Below, one piece after another: positions 7,788-15,954 of a DNA stretch of 64,000 nt (position 1 is its first letter; the number at the start of each line of letters is the position of its first letter). Origin of the DNA: Peptoniphilus sp. BV3C26 (GTDB lineage Bacteria > Bacillota > Clostridia > Tissierellales > Peptoniphilaceae). A model generated the notes under the pieces. It saw nothing but the letters and a program-made list of their open reading frames with translations, was not told where the DNA came from and ran no database searches. Position numbers and translations under genes: made by a program. The stretch covers positions 62,001 through 126,000 of the forward strand of contig NZ_AWXB01000058.1 in the NCBI RefSeq assembly GCF_000478985.1. The letters are read 5' to 3'.

Positions 7788-9329
7788 ATGCTTCTTATAA
7801 AAAATATAAAAGTCCCCTTTGACAGAGATACCTCTGCCATCAAAGAGGCTATAGAAAAAACAATTCATAAAAAAATAAATTCTTTTAAAATTTACAAAAA
7901 ATCCCTTGATGCAAGAAAGGGAATTTATTATGTATATCAAGTTTTAATTGATGAAAAAGTGGACGAAAAAATCAGAAAAAAATTAAAAAATAATATTTGC
8001 GACTTTTCAGAAGAAGAACTTATACTAAAAAATAAAAATAATATTAAAAAAGCCATAATAGTAGGAGCAGGTCCAGCAGGTCTTTTTTGTGCCTATGCTC
8101 TAGCTAAAACAAATGTAAAGGTAACAATTATTGAAAGAGGAGAAAAAATTGAAGACAGACTTAAAAGTATTGAAAAATTTTTAAAAACTCAAACTTTAAA
8201 TGAAGAGTCCAACATTCAATTTGGTGAAGGCGGTGCCGGAACTTTTTCAGACGGAAAACTTACCAGCCGGTCTAAGGATAAGAGATCTCGTGAAATTTTT
8301 AAAATCTTAGTTGAAAATGGGGCTCCTGAAGAAATTTTATATGAGCAAATGCCCCACGTAGGAACAGACCTTTTAAGAAAGGTAATAATAAACATAAGAA
8401 AAAAAATAGAAAGTTTTGGTGGAGAATTTGTTTTTAAGGAAAAATTTGTGGACCTTAACATAAAAGATGGAAAAATAATTTCTCTTATTACAGACAAAAA
8501 TTCTTACTCTGCTGATGAATATATCCTTGCTTTGGGCAATTCCGCAAGAGATACTTTTTTTATGCTTAATAAATATATTGATCTTAGTCAAAAACCCTTT
8601 GCTGTCGGCTTTAGAATTGAACATTTACAAAAAGATATAAATTTATGTCAGTATAAAATTGCAGATGAAAGACTTCCCCAGGCAAGCTATCAGTTAAATT
8701 ATTTTAACAAAGAAAAAAATATTTCTGTCTACACTTTTTGCATGTGCCCTGGTGGATATGTAATTGCAGCTTCCAGTGAAAAAAATAGACTTTGTGTAAA
8801 TGGAATGAGTTTTCACAAAAGAGATGGTCAAAATGCAAACTCAGCTATTGTAATGGCAATAGGGGAAAATGTCTTAGGAAAAGATAATCTTTCAGGAATT
8901 AAATTTCAAAGGGAAATGGAAGAAAAAGCTTTTAAATTAGGTGGCGAAAATTTTTTTGCTCCTGTTCAAAAACTTTCAGATTTTTTTGAAAATAGGGTAA
9001 GCGAAAATTTAGGCAAGATTAAACCCTCTTATGAGCCTGGATATAAATTTGCAAACTTAAATGAAATTTATCCCCAAATAATAAATGATTCAATAAAAAT
9101 AGCCCTTAGAGAATTTGATAAAAAAATACCCGGTTTTGCTGACGGAGATGTAATTTTAACAGGAATTGAAACAAGAACTTCTTGTCCCATAAGAATTGAC
9201 AGAGAAAATTATTCAACTTTAAAATTTAAAAATTTAAGACCTATTGGAGAAGGGTCTGGATATTCGGGAGGAATTATTTCTTCTGCTTTAGACGGACTTA
9301 AATGTGCAATACAAATCCTTGAAGATTAA
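7788..9329 (+). CDS. NAD(P)/FAD-dependent oxidoreductase (COG2509-like)
   Basis: A cytoplasmic flavoprotein of the uncharacterised COG2509 family. About 85 N-terminal residues (LLIKNIKVPFDRDT onward) form the family's leading domain; the FAD-binding fold follows at IIVGAGPAGLFCAYALA with its acidic end at IIERGEK. NIQFGEGGAGTFSDGKLTSR is the family hallmark, and the C-terminus has GEGSGYSGGIISSALDG, the second FAD contact. The length of 513 residues is usual. GGGAGG lies seven bases before the ATG. It is a single gene ended by a clear hairpin. Its substrate is not known for the family. Confidence 0.88.
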   Translation: MLLIKNIKVPFDRDTSAIKEAIEKTIHKKINSFKIYKKSLDARKGIYYVYQVLIDEKVDEKIRKKLKNNICDFSEEELILKNKNNIKKAIIVGAGPAGLFCAYALAKTNVKVTIIERGEKIEDRLKSIEKFLKTQTLNEESNIQFGEGGAGTFSDGKLTSRSKDKRSREIFKILVENGAPEEILYEQMPHVGTDLLRKVIINIRKKIESFGGEFVFKEKFVDLNIKDGKIISLITDKNSYSADEYILALGNSARDTFFMLNKYIDLSQKPFAVGFRIEHLQKDINLCQYKIADERLPQASYQLNYFNKEKNISVYTFCMCPGGYVIAASSEKNRLCVNGMSFHKRDGQNANSAIVMAIGENVLGKDNLSGIKFQREMEEKAFKLGGENFFAPVQKLSDFFENRVSENLGKIKPSYEPGYKFANLNEIYPQIINDSIKIALREFDKKIPGFADGDVILTGIETRTSCPIRIDRENYSTLKFKNLRPIGEGSGYSGGIISSALDGLKCAIQILED

Positions 9330-9330
9330 A

Positions 9331-9361
9331 AAAAAGCTTAACTTTAAAAGTTAAGCTTTTT
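9331..9361. terminator. bidirectional intrinsic terminator
   Basis: AAAAGCTTAACTT and AAGTTAAGCTTTT form a near-perfect hairpin with A and T flanks. It sits between two converging genes whose stops it almost touches. Confidence 0.92.
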
Positions 9362-9659
9362 ATTTTACAAATACACATAGCCAAAGAGTTGTTTCTTCTT
9401 TCGATGTATAAGAAACTCTATGCTTTTGTCCTTTTTTTATGAAAAAACTCTCTCCCGGATTAAGTTCAAGGGAAAAATCTTCAAACTCTAATATTCCCTT
9501 TCCCTTAATAACAAGGACCCATTCATCTTCATCTTGTATCATCCAGTCACTTGTTTGTCCGTAGGATAAAATTCTTTCTATTCTTAAATTTTTCTCTCTA
9601 CATAAAATATCTATAAGTTCATTTTCTCTTTTTTCTTCTTTAAAATCAAAAATATTCAT
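9360..9659 (-). CDS. small cupin-domain protein
   Basis: A single-domain cupin of 99 residues. The two cupin motifs can be followed from DEWVLVIKGKGILEFED, through LELNPGESFFIKKGQKHRV, to a final beta strand. The GESFFIKKGQKHRV portion provides the second-motif His, but the first motif lacks the usual HxH, so metal binding is uncertain. It lies one base after the ClC gene and is probably co-transcribed with it. A sensing or ligand-binding role is possible, but no function is assigned. Confidence 0.82.
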   Translation of the reverse strand: MNIFDFKEEKRENELIDILCREKNLRIERILSYGQTSDWMIQDEDEWVLVIKGKGILEFEDFSLELNPGESFFIKKGQKHRVSYTSKEETTLWLCVFVK

Positions 9660-9660
9660 C

Positions 9661-10956
9661 TTAATTTTTTCCCACCATCATCTCATAAAGGTGACTGTAG
9701 AATGGTTTTGAATGTAGACTTTCCGCAAGAGTATAGGAAAGCATGGCAACTATTGCTACTGCTAAAAGATAGTCAAAAGAGCCTCCTGTCATTTCAAGAA
9801 TTAAAACTATTCCTGTTAAAGGAGCTCTTACTATAGATGAAAATTGTCCGCACATACCTAAGATTGAAAAAGTAAGAATTAAATCCGGTGTGATTATTCC
9901 CGCACCTGCAAGGATTGAGCCATAAATATTTCCAACTAAAGAACCCATAGCAAGAAGAGGAACCAAACTTCCTCCAGGACAACCTACGGCAAAGATGATG
10001 GCAAGTAAGAATAATTTCATAAAATAGTAATAAATTAATCTTAAAGGCTCAGCATTTTGACTTAGGGGATAAAAAATAAAATGTTCTCCCGATCCAAATA
10101 AATTTATATCCATAAGTAAAAAAATTGCAGTTACTAAAAAAGGAATCACAAATTTTACAAAGGGATTAATTTTGATTTTTTCACCATATTTTTTACTGCC
10201 TATAATTACCTTATTATACAAAACTCCCGAAAGACCAGTTAAAAGTCCAAGAAAAAATATATGGCTGTAAGCTGAAAGTCCAAGAGCTTTTATCTTTGGA
10301 ATATTTTCAAGAGTAGGATGATTTCCAAGTAACATATTTGAAATTATTATTGCAGAAAAAACTGTAACTGAAGAACTTAAAAAAATCTTTCTATTTGTTT
10401 TTTTATAAATTTCTTCAACGGCAAACATAATACCTGAAAGTGGAGCGTTAAAGGCAACGGCAAAACCCGCTCCTGATGAAGCCCCAACAAAAACTCTTCT
10501 CTCCTCAACTGACTTACCTATTTGGTGAACAGCTTGACCCACAAGACCTCCCATTTGCACTGAAGGGCCTTCTCTTCCTAAAGTTAAACCAGAACCAACT
10601 GTAACTATGCTGGTAAAAAATTTCATAGGTAAAGTTTTTTTCCAGTCTACATTGAATTTCTTATCAAGTACACCGAATATTATAGGTATTCCCGATCCTT
10701 TTATATTGGGATCAACTTTTGTAAAAAAATAAATTATACTTGCCATTATGAAAAAGGCTGAAATAAAAATTATTTTTCCCATGGGACTAGATCCATAATT
10801 TTTTAAAAACCCTGTAACAAGTTTTGCAAACTTATCAATGCCCATCTTATAAAAAGTTATAACGAGGCCTGTACAAATACCTGTAAGAAAAAACAAAAAT
10901 AAAGAATTAAAATTAATCTGCACCCATCTTAGTTCTTCGTTCTTTAATTGTTTCAA
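9661..10956 (-). CDS. ClC-family chloride channel/antiporter
   Basis: This is an integral membrane ClC protein that moves chloride, probably in exchange for protons. The selectivity-filter motifs are canonical: GSGIP (residues 87-91) and GREGPSVQ with the gating glutamate at 129, followed by the inner-gate region GIMFAVEEIYKK and the late GQFSSIVRAPLTG. The glutamate pair EE corresponds to the internal proton glutamate of exchangers, which favours H+/Cl- antiport over a simple channel. There are no C-terminal CBS domains; the 431-residue length matches short bacterial ClCs. It is not of the fluoride-specific CLC-F type, since the filter is standard. Confidence 0.93.
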   Translation of the reverse strand: MKQLKNEELRWVQINFNSLFLFFLTGICTGLVITFYKMGIDKFAKLVTGFLKNYGSSPMGKIIFISAFFIMASIIYFFTKVDPNIKGSGIPIIFGVLDKKFNVDWKKTLPMKFFTSIVTVGSGLTLGREGPSVQMGGLVGQAVHQIGKSVEERRVFVGASSGAGFAVAFNAPLSGIMFAVEEIYKKTNRKIFLSSSVTVFSAIIISNMLLGNHPTLENIPKIKALGLSAYSHIFFLGLLTGLSGVLYNKVIIGSKKYGEKIKINPFVKFVIPFLVTAIFLLMDINLFGSGEHFIFYPLSQNAEPLRLIYYYFMKLFLLAIIFAVGCPGGSLVPLLAMGSLVGNIYGSILAGAGIITPDLILTFSILGMCGQFSSIVRAPLTGIVLILEMTGGSFDYLLAVAIVAMLSYTLAESLHSKPFYSHLYEMMVGKN

Positions 10957-11020
10957 AATTTACATCTCCTTTAAATATATCGTTTCTATTATAACAAATA
11001 ATTTTTATTGGAGAAAATTT

Positions 11021-12358
11021 TTATGCAGTTTCCTTTCCATTATAAAATATCAAATCGTAAAACTTCCTTAAAAGACTTACTGAAACAAGTGCTACAAAAG
11101 TTGGAAGAAGCCATGAAAGACCTTCTGCTGCTAAGGGAAGGGATTTTTCCAAATCTGTAAATAGGGGAAGACTTACTTTAAAAGTCTTATCAAGCATTTG
11201 TATAAAAGGAAGACTTACGGAAAAAAATGCAGCTACTAAATAACTTGCTCTCGTGTAATTTGCATAGTCGTGGCTTATACCCATAACAATTAAAACAAGG
11301 GCAACAGGATAAATTAAGATTAAAATAGGCACTGAAAATGCAAGTAAGTTATTTAATCCGAAATTTGCCACAACAAAGGAGAAAAAGGTCCAAATTAAAA
11401 CCCAAGCCCTATAAGACAATTTTTCCTTAAATAAATGGTGGAAATATTCTCCTCCACTGGTAATAAGTCCTACACAAGTTGTTAAACAAGCAAGAGTAAA
11501 TATTCCTGCAAGTAAAAATAAACCAAAATCTCCATAAGCAAGTTTAATTGCCTTAGTAAGAACCACTGCTCCATTTTCAGATCCTGCAAACATTCCTGAT
11601 GTTAACATACCTATTGAGCTTAACATTGCATAAACTATAAATAATACAAGGCCAGCTAAAACTCCAGCTTTTATTGTATATTTTGTAACTTGATTTTTAT
11701 CTTCAACTCCAAATCTCCTAATAGCAAGAGCTATTACATATCCAAAATTTAAAGCAGCAACGGCATCCATTGTGTCATAGCCTGAAAGAAATCCCTTAAC
11801 TAAGGGTGATGATTCATAATCTCCAACAGGACCGCTTATATTCTTGCCTACAAAAACAATTTTCACAAACATTAAAAAAATCATAATTAAAAGGGCAGGA
11901 GTTAAATATTTTCCAACTCTTTTTACAAGTTCATTAGGCTTAAGGCAAATTAAAAGGGCAACTAAGAAAAATACAAAGGTATAAATAAGCCTTGCAAGAT
12001 TTATATTAAAACCTTGAGGAATATAAGGAGCTATTGCCATTTCAAAAGGAACACTTCCCGCTCTTGGTATACCTAAGCCGGGCCCTATGGATATATAAAT
12101 TGCTGTTGTAAAAACAATAGAAAAAACAGGTCCCACTCTATTTGCCAAGTTTGAAAGGCCGTCCGTTTTACCAACTACTATAGCTCCTATAACGGGAAAA
12201 ACAACCGCCGTTACAGCAAAACTTAAAAGAGCAGTGAAAGTGTAAGAACCCGCTTGATTTCCTAAAAGGGGCGGAAAAATTAAATTGCCGGCTCCGAAAA
12301 ACAGACCAAACAACATAATGCTTAATTGTAAAAACTCACTTCTTGTTAATTTTTTCAT
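11021..12358 (-). CDS. brnQ: branched-chain amino acid transporter BrnQ (LIVCS family)
   Basis: A 12-helix sodium-coupled importer of leucine, isoleucine and valine. Family signatures are FGLFFGAGNLIFPPLLG near the start, SIGPGLGIPRAGSVPFE at about residue 90, and DAVAALNFGYVIALAI near residue 205. Length 445 is standard. It has a strong AAGGAGAT site before ATG. The gene is preceded on the same strand by a T-box leader with a probable isoleucine AUC specifier, so expression should rise when tRNA-Ile is uncharged. That agrees with the transport substrate. Confidence 0.95.
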   Translation of the reverse strand: MKKLTRSEFLQLSIMLFGLFFGAGNLIFPPLLGNQAGSYTFTALLSFAVTAVVFPVIGAIVVGKTDGLSNLANRVGPVFSIVFTTAIYISIGPGLGIPRAGSVPFEMAIAPYIPQGFNINLARLIYTFVFFLVALLICLKPNELVKRVGKYLTPALLIMIFLMFVKIVFVGKNISGPVGDYESSPLVKGFLSGYDTMDAVAALNFGYVIALAIRRFGVEDKNQVTKYTIKAGVLAGLVLFIVYAMLSSIGMLTSGMFAGSENGAVVLTKAIKLAYGDFGLFLLAGIFTLACLTTCVGLITSGGEYFHHLFKEKLSYRAWVLIWTFFSFVVANFGLNNLLAFSVPILILIYPVALVLIVMGISHDYANYTRASYLVAAFFSVSLPFIQMLDKTFKVSLPLFTDLEKSLPLAAEGLSWLLPTFVALVSVSLLRKFYDLIFYNGKETA

Positions 12359-12395
12359 TTTAAATCTCCTTTTTTTTGATTAATTTAAATTTTAT

Positions 12396-12640
12396 GCAAT
12401 AAAAAAATCCTTTGTCTTATAGACAAAGGACGAAATTTTCCGCGTTACCACCTTTTATTCTTATTAAAATAATAAGCTCTCAAGCATCAATCAATGCCGG
12501 GTATAGATAACGCCTACCAAAGCGTCAAATCTTACTATTTTCAGACTTGCAAAAGAAAAATGATTTTCGAATCCACTTTAACTGTGAGCTTTCACCAACC
12601 GCTCACTCTCTGTAAGTTTCCATAGACCTACTCGTTTTTT
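12396..12640 (-). ncRNA. T-box riboswitch upstream of brnQ (probable Ile, AUC)
   Basis: The minus-strand leader contains Stem I with AGTA at the loop-E side, the AGAGAG bulge region, the GGTTGGTGAAAGC distal loop, and then GAA-A-ATC, which places an AUC specifier at 12562-12564. The T-box proper is AGGTGGTAACGCGG (about 12440-12455), followed by the terminator stem GTCCTTTGTC / GACAAAGGA and seven T residues. Transcription antitermination by uncharged tRNA-Ile is the known mechanism. The specifier assignment rests on alignment by eye to known Stem I geometry. Confidence 0.92.
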
Positions 12641-12675
12641 CAAATTTTTATTATAAAATTTAAACTATTGTGAGA

Positions 12676-12704
12676 ATAATAATATAATTTTTCTCTCCTG
12701 TCAA
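12676..12704 (-). promoter_or_regulatory. sigma-A promoter of the brnQ T-box leader
   Basis: TTGACA (12699-12704) and TATTAT (12676-12681) are separated by 17 bases on the minus strand, about 35 bases before Stem I. Confidence 0.8.
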
Positions 12705-12711
12705 ATAGAAT

Positions 12712-13914
12712 TTAAAAATTTTTTTGTAAAAACTTTTTATAAGACAAATCAATTAAAAAGGCTCCTAAAGGCGCTGTAATTATTATTCCAAGAACAGCCA
12801 TAGATAATATTGCCATACCACTTTTAAGACCCGCTCCTAAGGCTACAGAGCCTATAGCAGCCTGAACTGTAGCCTTGGGTAGGTATGAAAAAATGCAAAA
12901 CAATTTTTCTTTATTTTTTAATTTTCCTGGGTTTACTGAAATAAATACCCCAAGACTTCTAAAAATAAGACCTGCAAAAATTAATATAAGTCCCAATGGA
13001 CCTATCTTTGTCATGTAGCTTATATCAACTTCAGCTCCCACAAGGACAAATAATAAAATTTCCGCAAAAATCCAAAGCTTTCCGAATTTTTGACCCAACC
13101 TTTCCACTACAAAATCATTGGACTTAATTCTTATAAGAGAAGCCATGGAAACCACAGCTAAAAGACCTGAAAAAGGAATTATATCCTTAAGTAAATCTTC
13201 TCCTGAACACAGGATAAAAGAAATTGCCAGAATAATAATAACCTTTACAGTATTTCTAATATATTCATCTTTTTCATATAAACTCTCAAAAAATAAATAT
13301 AAAATATAACCGACTAATGCCCCTAATAAAATCCCAATGATAATAGAAAGAGGGACTTTAAATAGGCTCATTAAATTAGGATCTTGACCCTTTGCCATAG
13401 AAAAAAATGAGGAAAATAAAACCAAAACAAAAATATCATCACAGGAAGCCCCTGCTAAAATCATCTGAGGAATGGATTTTTTAACCCCATAGCCCTCCTC
13501 CATAAGTCTTACCATTCTTGGCACTACAATTGCGGGAGAAACAGCAGCCATAACCGCTCCAAGCATGGCCCCTTCAACTAAAGTCATAGATAAAAAAATC
13601 CTTGCAAAAATTACATAGGCTAAAATTTCAAAACTTGCCGGACAAAAAAGATAATAAAACAGCAGAAAGTCCAACTTTTTTTTAAATCTTTTTATATCAA
13701 GAGAAAGACCAGCCTTTATTAAAATTACAATTAAAGCCATCTTTCTAAGCTCCGGAGAAATTAAAAGAATTTTATTGTCCAATAAATTTAAAAAATGGGG
13801 TCCCAAAACTATGCCCGTAAAGAGCATTCCTATAATATTAGGTATTTTTAACTTTTTGCACACTTGTGCAAGGCCCATTCCAATTAATAATATTAAACCC
13901 AGGGATATTAACAT
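12712..13914 (-). CDS. cation:proton antiporter (CPA2-like)
   Basis: A membrane antiporter of the monovalent cation:proton superfamily with about 12 hydrophobic segments in 400 residues. The N-terminus has KKLKIPNIIGMLFTGIVLGPH, the Kef/NhaP-like opening. The ion-binding pair is ASCDD (Asp159, Asp160), the two-aspartate arrangement associated with electrogenic CPA2 exchangers. No regulatory TrkA domain is present. It is preceded by a fluoride riboswitch, and such antiporters are a known class of riboswitch-controlled gene. I infer that it helps the cell withstand fluoride, perhaps by handling protons or sodium that enter with it, or by moving fluoride itself. Confidence 0.88.
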   Translation of the reverse strand: MLISLGLILLIGMGLAQVCKKLKIPNIIGMLFTGIVLGPHFLNLLDNKILLISPELRKMALIVILIKAGLSLDIKRFKKKLDFLLFYYLFCPASFEILAYVIFARIFLSMTLVEGAMLGAVMAAVSPAIVVPRMVRLMEEGYGVKKSIPQMILAGASCDDIFVLVLFSSFFSMAKGQDPNLMSLFKVPLSIIIGILLGALVGYILYLFFESLYEKDEYIRNTVKVIIILAISFILCSGEDLLKDIIPFSGLLAVVSMASLIRIKSNDFVVERLGQKFGKLWIFAEILLFVLVGAEVDISYMTKIGPLGLILIFAGLIFRSLGVFISVNPGKLKNKEKLFCIFSYLPKATVQAAIGSVALGAGLKSGMAILSMAVLGIIITAPLGAFLIDLSYKKFLQKNF

Positions 13915-13931
13915 AAAACCTCCTATAAAAT

Positions 13932-14013
13932 AAAAAAAGCTGACTCTTCCGTTAAAATACAGAAGTCATCAGCTTATAGCAGTTCAGAAAAATCTTGGGA
14001 GAACTTCATTCCC
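13932..14013 (-). ncRNA. fluoride riboswitch (crcB motif) with terminator
   Basis: On the minus strand the aptamer reads GGGAATGAAGTTCTCCC, then AACTGC, then GCTGATGACTTCTG. This matches the crcB motif: the first hairpin loop (GAAGT) can pair with ACTTC in the later strand to make the pseudoknot. The same GCTGATGACTTC can instead pair with GAAGAGTCAGC at 13939-13949, forming a terminator followed by seven T residues. This is a transcription-off switch without fluoride. It lies just before the antiporter start. Confidence 0.92.
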
Positions 14014-14020
14014 AAAAAAT

Positions 14021-14048
14021 ATTATATTAAAAATAAAAATAAAAACAA
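14021..14048 (-). promoter_or_regulatory. promoter of the fluoride-riboswitch transcript
   Basis: TTGTTT (14043-14048), a 16-base spacer and TATAAT (14021-14026) place the transcript start at about the GGG that opens the aptamer. Confidence 0.7.
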
Positions 14049-14064
14049 GAAAATTTTTAAAATT

Positions 14065-14985
14065 TTATTTATAAGTTTCCCAAGTCCTTCCCCCGTCCTG
14101 GGACTTATATCTATTAATATTTCCATTAATATCTTTAAAAGTTAAATATATATTTCCCTTATGGTCAACCTTACCTTCAAAACTTGGACTTGTGTCCTCT
14201 AATTCTGAAATAAAAATAAGTTTTTCATCCTTAATTTTTACAAAAAACCAATGAGTCCTCGGCCCTGCATGGTCAACTTCCAATAGGGCAAAATCAGAAT
14301 TTTCAATTTTCTTAGAATCTTTAAAAGAAAATTTATCCACAATTTTTTGCTTGTTTTTATAATCCTCTTCCTCATTTTCTTTTAAAGGTTCTTCTGCTAC
14401 ATCGTCATCAGCTATTTCTGGTTCTGCTTCTTTTTCTTTGCCTGTATCAACCTTTTCTTTTGGTGTTTTATTTTTAATATCTGGTTTACCTTTTTCTTTA
14501 ATAATTTTTAAAATATCCCTTGCCCCTTCATCTTTTATATCATTTAAATCAGAAAAAATCTTTTCAATTTCCTTTTCATTTAACTTATCCATAGTAAAAA
14601 ATTTTTTCTTATATATCTCATAATAAGGATCAAGCCAACCTTCATTTACATAATAGTATTTTTGATTCTCAAATAAAAAAGGATTATTATCCTTGACGGC
14701 AAAAATACTTAATATTGCCATAATATACAGCCAGAGGAAGGCTAAAATTACAATTAAAATAAAAAATAATATTTTTAAAAACTCTTTATTTTTAAGCTTA
14801 AATAAATTTATTACAAAAAATATTTGGCAAGAGATAAAACTTATAAAATTAAAAATTATTATAGAGTTGTTTAAAATTGGGATAAAATAAATTTTTTCAA
14901 TAAAGAAAAATAAAAAATATGTGAAAACAAAAGAAAAAAAGTAAATTATTAAAGATAAAATAAATTTTTTATTTTTTAAGCTCAT
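14065..14985 (-). CDS. membrane-anchored hypothetical protein with Asp-box-like C-terminus
   Basis: I do not recognise the family. Four hydrophobic segments fill roughly residues 8-30, 38-60, 70-95 and possibly a fourth immediately after. A Lys/Glu-rich region of low complexity follows at about residues 165-215 (EKVDTGKEKEAEPEIADDD). The last 90 residues are a small beta-rich domain ending in YKSQDGGRTWETYK, which resembles an Asp-box (BNR) turn. The protein is 306 residues. It is probably transcribed after the SIMPL gene upstream. A surface or sensor role is only a guess. Confidence 0.7.
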   Translation of the reverse strand: MSLKNKKFILSLIIYFFSFVFTYFLFFFIEKIYFIPILNNSIIIFNFISFISCQIFFVINLFKLKNKEFLKILFFILIVILAFLWLYIMAILSIFAVKDNNPFLFENQKYYYVNEGWLDPYYEIYKKKFFTMDKLNEKEIEKIFSDLNDIKDEGARDILKIIKEKGKPDIKNKTPKEKVDTGKEKEAEPEIADDDVAEEPLKENEEEDYKNKQKIVDKFSFKDSKKIENSDFALLEVDHAGPRTHWFFVKIKDEKLIFISELEDTSPSFEGKVDHKGNIYLTFKDINGNINRYKSQDGGRTWETYK

Positions 14986-15048
14986 CTTACATCTCTTTTT
15001 AATTATAGTATTTATTAAAATATCTTTTCCCTTTAAACATATTGCCTA

Positions 15049-15705
15049 TCATTTTATTTCCCAAATTAAAGTAACTGTATCTTCCATATCAATGTCGTCA
15101 GGTTCAATTTCAAAGTTATATGATGCTTCATAAATTAAATTTTTAGACATAAGGGACTTGTTCATAGGCTCTGAAAACATCTTTATTTCTCCCCAAGAAT
15201 AATCAATAGAAATTAAATTTCCTAAAAAAAGCCCACTAGCTTCAACTAATATTTCAGCTTTTCTCTTAGAATCTTCTACAGCCTTAGCAAGTAATTGATT
15301 TTTTGCCGCTTCCGTATCTTTTACAGTATATTTTATAGAAAATTCAACATTTACATGGCTTTTCGCAAGTGCAGTCAATACTTTAGACAATTTTTTATTG
15401 TCACTAGGAAATTGAATATATAAGAAGTGAGTGTATTTATAACCTAAAAATCTTCTTCTGTAATTATTTTCCTTATCATGATAGCCCTCATATTCTGAAT
15501 CAATTGAAAAGCTCGTGGTTTTAAGATTCTTGGAATCAAGGCCTGCGCTTTCAACTGTATTTCTTAAATCTTGCATATCACTTGCAGATTGTGTTAGGGC
15601 TCCTTCATAATTTGGGCTTAAGTATGTAGCTTCCATATTAATTCTAATAGTATCCGGCTTAACAGATAATTTTCCAATTCCTTTAACTCTAATTGTTCTT
15701 TCCAT
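15049..15705 (-). CDS. SIMPL domain (DUF541) protein
   Basis: A SIMPL/DUF541-family protein of 218 residues. The family opening RTIRVKGIGKLSVKPDTIRI is clear, as is the middle AEILVEASGLFLGNLISIDY. Relatives are often exported, but here there is no signal peptide at the start, so it may act inside the cell. The start follows a GGGGGAC-type site before ATG. The family's function is poorly defined. It is the first gene of a minus-strand pair with the unknown membrane protein that follows. Confidence 0.88.
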   Translation of the reverse strand: MERTIRVKGIGKLSVKPDTIRINMEATYLSPNYEGALTQSASDMQDLRNTVESAGLDSKNLKTTSFSIDSEYEGYHDKENNYRRRFLGYKYTHFLYIQFPSDNKKLSKVLTALAKSHVNVEFSIKYTVKDTEAAKNQLLAKAVEDSKRKAEILVEASGLFLGNLISIDYSWGEIKMFSEPMNKSLMSKNLIYEASYNFEIEPDDIDMEDTVTLIWEIK

Positions 15706-15954
15706 AAATTAAGTCCCCCTTTTTATAATTTATATATTTTCTATTTTTATTTTATAATAATAAAGATTTTTTGTAAAAATACCTTATATATTTAATTTAC
15801 ATTTTTTTAATTCTTATTGGTAAATTTCCCTTAAGACTTTTATTTTAATTCATTATTTTTTAACTTATTTTGATATAATAAATAAAAATAGAATTGTTTT
15901 AAAAGGGTAATTTTTTACCCTAATAAATTTTAGATTAAATGAAAGGAGATTAAT
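15706..15954 (+). promoter_or_regulatory. divergent intergenic region with promoter and leader hairpin of the signalling operon
   Basis: An extended -10 box TGATATAAT lies at 15871-15879. Downstream, AGGGTAA-TTTT-TTACCCT at 15904-15921 forms a seven-base-pair hairpin in the leader. It has no T run after it, so it is not a terminator; it may be an operator or a stabilising hairpin. A good AAAGGAGAT site precedes the start at 15955. Confidence 0.55.

Noticed and set aside
9661-10956. Fluoride-specific CLC-F antiporter, given the nearby fluoride riboswitch
   Set aside because: The filter is the chloride type (GSGIP, GREGP), and the gene is not downstream of the riboswitch.
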